Source of the DNA: Elusimicrobia bacterium RBG_16_66_12
Lineage (GTDB): Bacteria > Elusimicrobiota > Elusimicrobia > UBA1565 > UBA9628
DNA: 10,266 nucleotides
Direction: 5' to 3'
Assembly: GCA_001800005.1 (NCBI GenBank)
Contig: MGUL01000140.1
Span: 21,664 to 31,929 of the forward strand
Of the stretch, positions 6,967 through 10,266 are shown in pieces (within the stretch, counting starts at the first letter, position 1; each line of letters starts with the position of its first letter). The notes under the pieces were generated by a model, which worked only from the letters and a program-made list of their open reading frames with translations, made no database searches and was not told the origin of the DNA. The translations under genes and the position numbers were made by a program.

Positions 6967-7663
6967 AGTAGTGATGCCATTGAGGCACCACCCGCACGTC
7001 GCGCACGACCCGGCGCGCCATGGACTCGAAACGCAGACAGCGCTTGGGCGGGATCGTGTCCGCGCCGTGCATCGCGGTCGCCGGCTGAAGCACGAGCGGC
7101 AGGCGGCGCGGCGCGCCCCTCATGAGGGACAGGACCTTTCGCCACTCCGCCTCGGTCGAGCGCGCGGCGAGCACCACCTTCACGAAGGTCCCGCGCGGGG
7201 CTTCCTCGAGGAAGGCCCGGTGCAGGTCCCAGGTCGCCCGGCCCGTGGAGGACGGCAGCTTCACGTCCATGGCCACCACGTTGCAGAGCGGGGCCAGCGC
7301 GCGCATGGCGGCCGGAAGGGTCCCGTTGGTCTCCAGATAATTCTCCAGCCCGCGCTCATGCGCCCAGCGCATCAAGGGAGCCAGGAACGCGGCGTGAAGG
7401 AGCGGCTCCCCCCCGGTCCAGGAGACGCAGCGGTGCCGGTGACCGCGGTCCAGACGCGCGATGGCGGCCTTCACGCGCGCGGCGCTTTCGGCCTTGCCCG
7501 AGGGGATGGCGATCGCGTCGGGCTCGTCGCAGTAGTCGCAGTGGAGGTTGCACCCGCCCAAGCGCACGAAGATCTGGCGCTCGCCCACGCGCAGGCCCTC
7601 GCCTTGGAGCGAGGAGAACACCTCCACGAGGCGGGCCGAGGAGGCGTCGGAAAGCCTCAACAC
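6953..7663 (-). CDS. queE: 7-carboxy-7-deazaguanine synthase QueE-like radical SAM enzyme
   Basis: QueE converts 6-carboxytetrahydropterin to 7-carboxy-7-deazaguanine, a step towards preQ0 and queuosine in tRNA. Counting from the GTG at 7663, the 236-aa protein shows SLQGEG (18-23), RLGGC then NLHCDYCD with the radical SAM cysteines C38, C42 and C45 (Cx3Cx2C), TGGEPLL (84-90, SAM binding), LETNGT (111-116), MDVKLPSS (133-140) and a C-terminal PQWHHYW. The frame is open to an ATG at 7789, but that start overlaps the methyltransferase gene by 133 bases and adds residues foreign to the family. GTG 7663 (or TTG 7660) overlaps the upstream stop by only 4-7 bases, typical of coupled genes. Other queuosine genes are not in the window, so the exact substrate is taken from family resemblance. 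Confidence 0.86.
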   Translation of the reverse strand: MLRLSDASSARLVEVFSSLQGEGLRVGERQIFVRLGGCNLHCDYCDEPDAIAIPSGKAESAARVKAAIARLDRGHRHRCVSWTGGEPLLHAAFLAPLMRWAHERGLENYLETNGTLPAAMRALAPLCNVVAMDVKLPSSTGRATWDLHRAFLEEAPRGTFVKVVLAARSTEAEWRKVLSLMRGAPRRLPLVLQPATAMHGADTIPPKRCLRFESMARRVVRDVRVVPQWHHYWRLP

Positions 7664-8847
7664 AGCGATAGCCAGACGACCGTCTCGACATGGTCCGTGT
7701 GCGGGAACAGGTCCACGCACGCCAGCCGCTCGACGCAATACCGCGCTCCCAGCACCTTCAGGTCCCGCGCCAACGACTCCGGATTGCACGAGACGTAGAA
7801 CAGGACCGGCGGCGCCATCTCGAGCAAGGTCGCCGCGACCTTCGCGTGCAGACCCGCGCGCGGCGGGTCAGCCACCACCGCCTCCGGCCTCATGTCCAGC
7901 AAGGCGGGAAGCAGAAACTCCACCGTCCCCCCGTAGAAATCGCAGTTCTTCAGGCCGTTCAAGTCCGCGTTCGCCTTCGCGTCTTCGACCGCGGATTGAT
8001 TCGATTCCACCCCGAGGATCTTCTCCACCGCCCCCGCCAAGGACAGCGCGATCCCCCCGCCGCCGCAATACAGGTCCAGCACCGTCTTCGCCCGGATCTC
8101 GCGCGACCAGCCCCGCAGAAGGCCGTACAAGACCTGCGCGCCGAGAGAGTTCGTCTGGAAGAAGGAATGCGGAGAAATCCGATAGTCCACCGAGCCGTCC
8201 GGAAAGCGCAGGGTCTCCGTCACATGCCCCGGCCCCGTCAAGACTTCCAGGGAATCCGAAACGGCCGTGTCGGAGAGTTTCGCGTTGCCCCCCAGCAGGA
8301 TGGTCGTCGCGGGATAGACGGACAGCACCGCCTCCATGAACGACTTCTTCGGGATATCCCCCGTCGTCGTGACCAGGATGACCATCCGCTCGGGACGGTT
8401 CTTGGCTTCCCGGATGACCAAGTGCCGCAGCTGTCCTTCCTTTTTATGGGAATTATAAGGGGGGACCTTCTCATCCTCCGCCCAGGAGCGCACCGCGGCC
8501 AAGAGCGGGGCGGCCTCGGGGCTGGGGAGGCGGCATTCCTGCAGGTCCAGGATCTCGTACCAGCGACCCTTCGGCTTCATCCCCAGCTTCAGCCATTGCC
8601 CCGCGACGGGAGGATAGACGTCGCCGAAGCTGAACTCCATCTTATTGCGGTAGTTCCAGATCACGGGTGCGCCCAGGATGGAGAGAGCGGGAAGACCTTC
8701 GATCCCCTTTAAAGCGGCGCGGACCTTTTCCTGTTTATAGACGAGCTGGGACTCGTAGGAGCGGTCCTGCAGCGAGCAGCCGCCGCAGGTCCCGAAATGG
8801 CGGCAACGGACAGGAGGATCAGTTGTTGAACTTGAAGTGACAGACAT
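7657..8847 (-). CDS. rlmD: 23S rRNA (uracil-C5)-methyltransferase, RlmD/TrmA family
   Basis: This 396-aa SAM-dependent enzyme should methylate C5 of a uracil in 23S rRNA. The [4Fe-4S] ligands are C15, C21 and C24 (CRHFGTCGGC) plus C105. Further motifs are VLDLYCGGGG (256-265, SAM site), DPPRAG (327-332), the catalytic nucleophile C354 in YVSCNPESLARD, and the general base E388 in PHTDHVET. It lacks the N-terminal TRAM domain of E. coli RlmD and in that respect looks like RlmC, so whether it targets U1939, U747 or both is open; the symbol is a family label. The ATG at 8847 has AAGGA (8853-8857) five bases upstream and lies inside the end of ychF (29-base overlap). Its stop overlaps the queE start, so the three genes probably form one transcript. 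Confidence 0.88.
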   Translation of the reverse strand: MSVTSSSTTDPPVRCRHFGTCGGCSLQDRSYESQLVYKQEKVRAALKGIEGLPALSILGAPVIWNYRNKMEFSFGDVYPPVAGQWLKLGMKPKGRWYEILDLQECRLPSPEAAPLLAAVRSWAEDEKVPPYNSHKKEGQLRHLVIREAKNRPERMVILVTTTGDIPKKSFMEAVLSVYPATTILLGGNAKLSDTAVSDSLEVLTGPGHVTETLRFPDGSVDYRISPHSFFQTNSLGAQVLYGLLRGWSREIRAKTVLDLYCGGGGIALSLAGAVEKILGVESNQSAVEDAKANADLNGLKNCDFYGGTVEFLLPALLDMRPEAVVADPPRAGLHAKVAATLLEMAPPVLFYVSCNPESLARDLKVLGARYCVERLACVDLFPHTDHVETVVWLSLC

Positions 8848-9889
8848 CGCCGTCCTTGACCGTGTACTCCTTGCCTTCGGAGCGGATCAGACCCTTCTCG
8901 CGCAGCGCCGCCTCCGAGCCGTACTTGTCGATGTCCACGTAAGAGTAGATGTCGGCCTTGATGAAGCCCTTCTCGAAGTCCGTGTGGATGACCCCCGCGG
9001 CCTGGGGCGCCTTCGCCCCGACCGGGATCGTCCAGGCCCGGACCTCCATCTCGCCCACCGTGAAGTAGGAGCACAGCCCCAGTGTCTTGTAGGCCGCGAC
9101 GATCACCTTCTCGAGGCCGCTCGTCTCCATGCCCAGGTCCTTCATGAACATCGCGCGGTCCTCGCCGGAGAGCTGGGCGATCTCGCTTTCCAGTTTGCCG
9201 CAGATCACCACCGACTCCGAGCCGCGCGCCTTCGTGTAGGCCTGGAAGTCCGCGATGATCGCCGCATCCGGGGTCTCGTCGGTGTTGCCCACGTACAGGA
9301 CGGGCTTCGCGGTGAGCAGGCAGAAGTCCTTGATCGCCCGCGGGTCCAGGCCCAGCGCGCGCGCGGGCTGGCCCGCCTCCAGACCGCTCTTCAGCGCGTC
9401 GAGGATGACCAGGGCTTCCCGCGCGGCCTTGTCGCCCGACTTCGCCTTGCCCGAGACCTTGTCGTACTGCTTGGTCAGGCTGTCGAGGTCGGCCAGCATC
9501 AGCTCGGTCTCGATGACGTCGATGTCGCGCTTGTGGTCGACTCCGCCCATCGTGTGCACCACGTCGGGGTCCTTGAACAGCCGCACCATGTGCAGGATGG
9601 CGTCCACTTCCCGGATATTGGCCAGGAACTTATTGCCGAGTCCCTCTCCCTGGGACGCGCCTTTGACCAGCCCCGCGATGTCGACGAAGCGGCAGGAAGC
9701 CGGGATGGTCTTCTTCGGCTTGGCGACCTCCGTCAGGCGGGCCAGGCGCGGATCCGGCACGGCGACGACCCCCACGTTGGGCTCGATCGTCGTGAAGGGA
9801 TAATTCGACGCGGCGGCATTGCCGGACGTCAACGCGTTGAAAATAGTGGATTTTCCGACGTTGGGAAGACCGACGATGCCGATTTCCAT
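8819..9889 (-). CDS. ychF: Ribosome-binding ATPase YchF (Obg-family, OLA1-like)
   Basis: YchF is a universally conserved P-loop protein that binds ribosomes and, unlike most of its relatives, prefers ATP. The 356-aa product begins MEIGIVGLPNVGKS (Walker A at 7-14), has DIAGLVKGAS (70-79) as switch II, and the altered G4 motif NTDE (202-205) in place of NKxD, which accounts for ATP over GTP. A helical insertion follows the G3 region, and a TGS domain with FTVGEMEVRAWTI and FEKGFIKADIY occupies about 273-355, ending in CHFKFNN as usual. The frame is open upstream to 10210, but the family always starts at MEIGIVG, so ATG 9889 is the start. It is the first gene of the overlapping ychF-rlmD-queE cluster. 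Confidence 0.97.
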   Translation of the reverse strand: MEIGIVGLPNVGKSTIFNALTSGNAAASNYPFTTIEPNVGVVAVPDPRLARLTEVAKPKKTIPASCRFVDIAGLVKGASQGEGLGNKFLANIREVDAILHMVRLFKDPDVVHTMGGVDHKRDIDVIETELMLADLDSLTKQYDKVSGKAKSGDKAAREALVILDALKSGLEAGQPARALGLDPRAIKDFCLLTAKPVLYVGNTDETPDAAIIADFQAYTKARGSESVVICGKLESEIAQLSGEDRAMFMKDLGMETSGLEKVIVAAYKTLGLCSYFTVGEMEVRAWTIPVGAKAPQAAGVIHTDFEKGFIKADIYSYVDIDKYGSEAALREKGLIRSEGKEYTVKDGDVCHFKFNN

Positions 9890-10025
9890 GGGGAGCGCAA
9901 TCCTATCAAATCGGGACCCGCGCGGACTGTGGGTCCAAAGTCCTGGATTGCGGCGGGACCTCTGCCGCGGGACGGCGGGACCATGGGCCCGCGCGTGATT
10001 TGGGGGCGTTTCGTAGGATTGGCCC
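9890..10025. promoter_or_regulatory. Divergent intergenic region between ychF and a secreted-protein gene
   Basis: These 136 bases separate two divergent starts and must hold both promoters unless transcription is read through. They contain an inverted repeat, GGACCC (9914-9919) and GGGTCC (9931-9936), and a direct repeat CGGCGGGACC (9951-9960 and 9973-9982). Either could be an operator, but such GC-rich repeats are easily fortuitous. Confidence 0.3.
9900..9908 (-). promoter_or_regulatory. Possible extended -10 for the ychF cluster
   Basis: On the - strand TGATAGGAT (9908 to 9900) has the TGn extension and a weak -10 (TAGGAT). Transcription would start near 9893, four bases before the ychF ATG. 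I see no -35. AGGA within it could alternatively act as a distant Shine-Dalgarno. Confidence 0.25.
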
Positions 10026-10266
10026 ATGAAGAACTCGCCGAGGCTCACGCCTATTCTCGTCGCCGTCTCCGTCGTCCTCTCCGCCGTCGCTCCGCAAGCC
10101 TCGCTTGCCGCCGCGGCGATCTCGCGCCCCGTCGTCTCGGGAGGCTCCCCCGTGACCGGCGCCCATGTCGTCTCCGCTCTGCCGACGCTCTCCGTCGCGG
10201 CTCCCATCACCGGCGCCCCGGCCCTGACCGCCTCCCTCGCGGCCCCCTCGGCGATCGCCGCGGCCT
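10026..10266 (+). CDS. Start of a secreted protein: signal peptide plus Ala/Pro-rich tract; cut by window end
   Basis: The frame is open for 80 codons to the window edge. It begins MKNSPR, followed by a hydrophobic core (LTPILVAVSVVLSAVA) and small residues at ASLAAAA, a classic Sec signal peptide with cleavage likely near residues 28-31. The rest is rich in Ala, Pro, Ser, Val and Leu, with repeated phrases such as SPVTGA and APITGAPA, like the mature start of the first gene in the window. AGGA at 10015-10018, seven bases before the ATG, supports this start. No functional domain is reached, so the role is unknown. It is divergent from ychF. The alternative, a shadow frame, is unlikely given the ordered signal peptide and ribosome site. 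Confidence 0.7.
   Translation, partial: MKNSPRLTPILVAVSVVLSAVAPQASLAAAAISRPVVSGGSPVTGAHVVSALPTLSVAAPITGAPALTASLAAPSAIAAA

Noticed and set aside
7664..7789. Longer QueE starting at the ATG at 7789
   Set aside because: It would overlap the methyltransferase gene by 133 bases and add a tract absent from the family; a GTG at 7663 fits a coupled start.
9890..10210. N-terminal extension of YchF up to 10210
   Set aside because: YchF proteins begin at MEIGIVGLPNVGKS; the extension has no family support and lies opposite the signal-peptide gene at 10026.

Overview
The window comes from a GC-rich bacterial chromosome (two 60-base lines I counted give 73% GC in the repeat region and 45% at the 3' end of the first gene). 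I lean towards Elusimicrobiota. The reasons are two secreted-looking proteins with long Ala/Pro-rich N-terminal tracts, and a mutS-mutL pair whose MutL carries the endonuclease motif found in bacteria lacking MutH. This assignment rests on recalled protein style, not on a search, and is tentative.

Layout, left to right. (1) Positions 3-1934, + strand: the 3' part of an unrecognised, probably exported protein with five degenerate repeats of 52-56 residues, two long glycine/alanine-rich hydrophobic segments and an AT-richer C-terminal domain. (2) Positions 1935-2263: no intact gene, but a decayed ORF6N (KilA-N/Bro-like) DNA-binding gene whose motifs lie in several frames, then an extended -10 promoter placed so that mutS mRNA may be leaderless. 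(3) Positions 2264-6624, + strand: mutS and mutL, overlapping by one base (TGATG), the core of methyl-independent mismatch repair. MutS recognises the mismatch; MutL is recruited and nicks DNA itself. (4) Positions 6625-6952: no protein gene, but a near-consensus sigma70 promoter, a long-range 12+3 bp closing stem bounding about 200 nt, and a strong terminal hairpin. I read this as an unannotated structured RNA gene, possibly 6S-like. (5) Positions 6953-9889, - strand: a tight overlapping cluster, in transcription order ychF, an RlmD/TrmA-type rRNA uracil methyltransferase, and queE (deazaguanine/queuosine pathway). All three have a translation or RNA-modification theme. It converges on the RNA gene and ends inside its terminator structures. 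(6) Positions 9890-10025: a divergent promoter region. (7) Position 10026 to the window end, + strand: the signal peptide and Ala/Pro-rich start of a second large secreted protein, cut by the window edge.

The housekeeping genes look intact and conventional. The parts worth a second look are the candidate ncRNA at 6692-6953, the ORF6N relic, the repeat protein, and the possible leaderless start of mutS.
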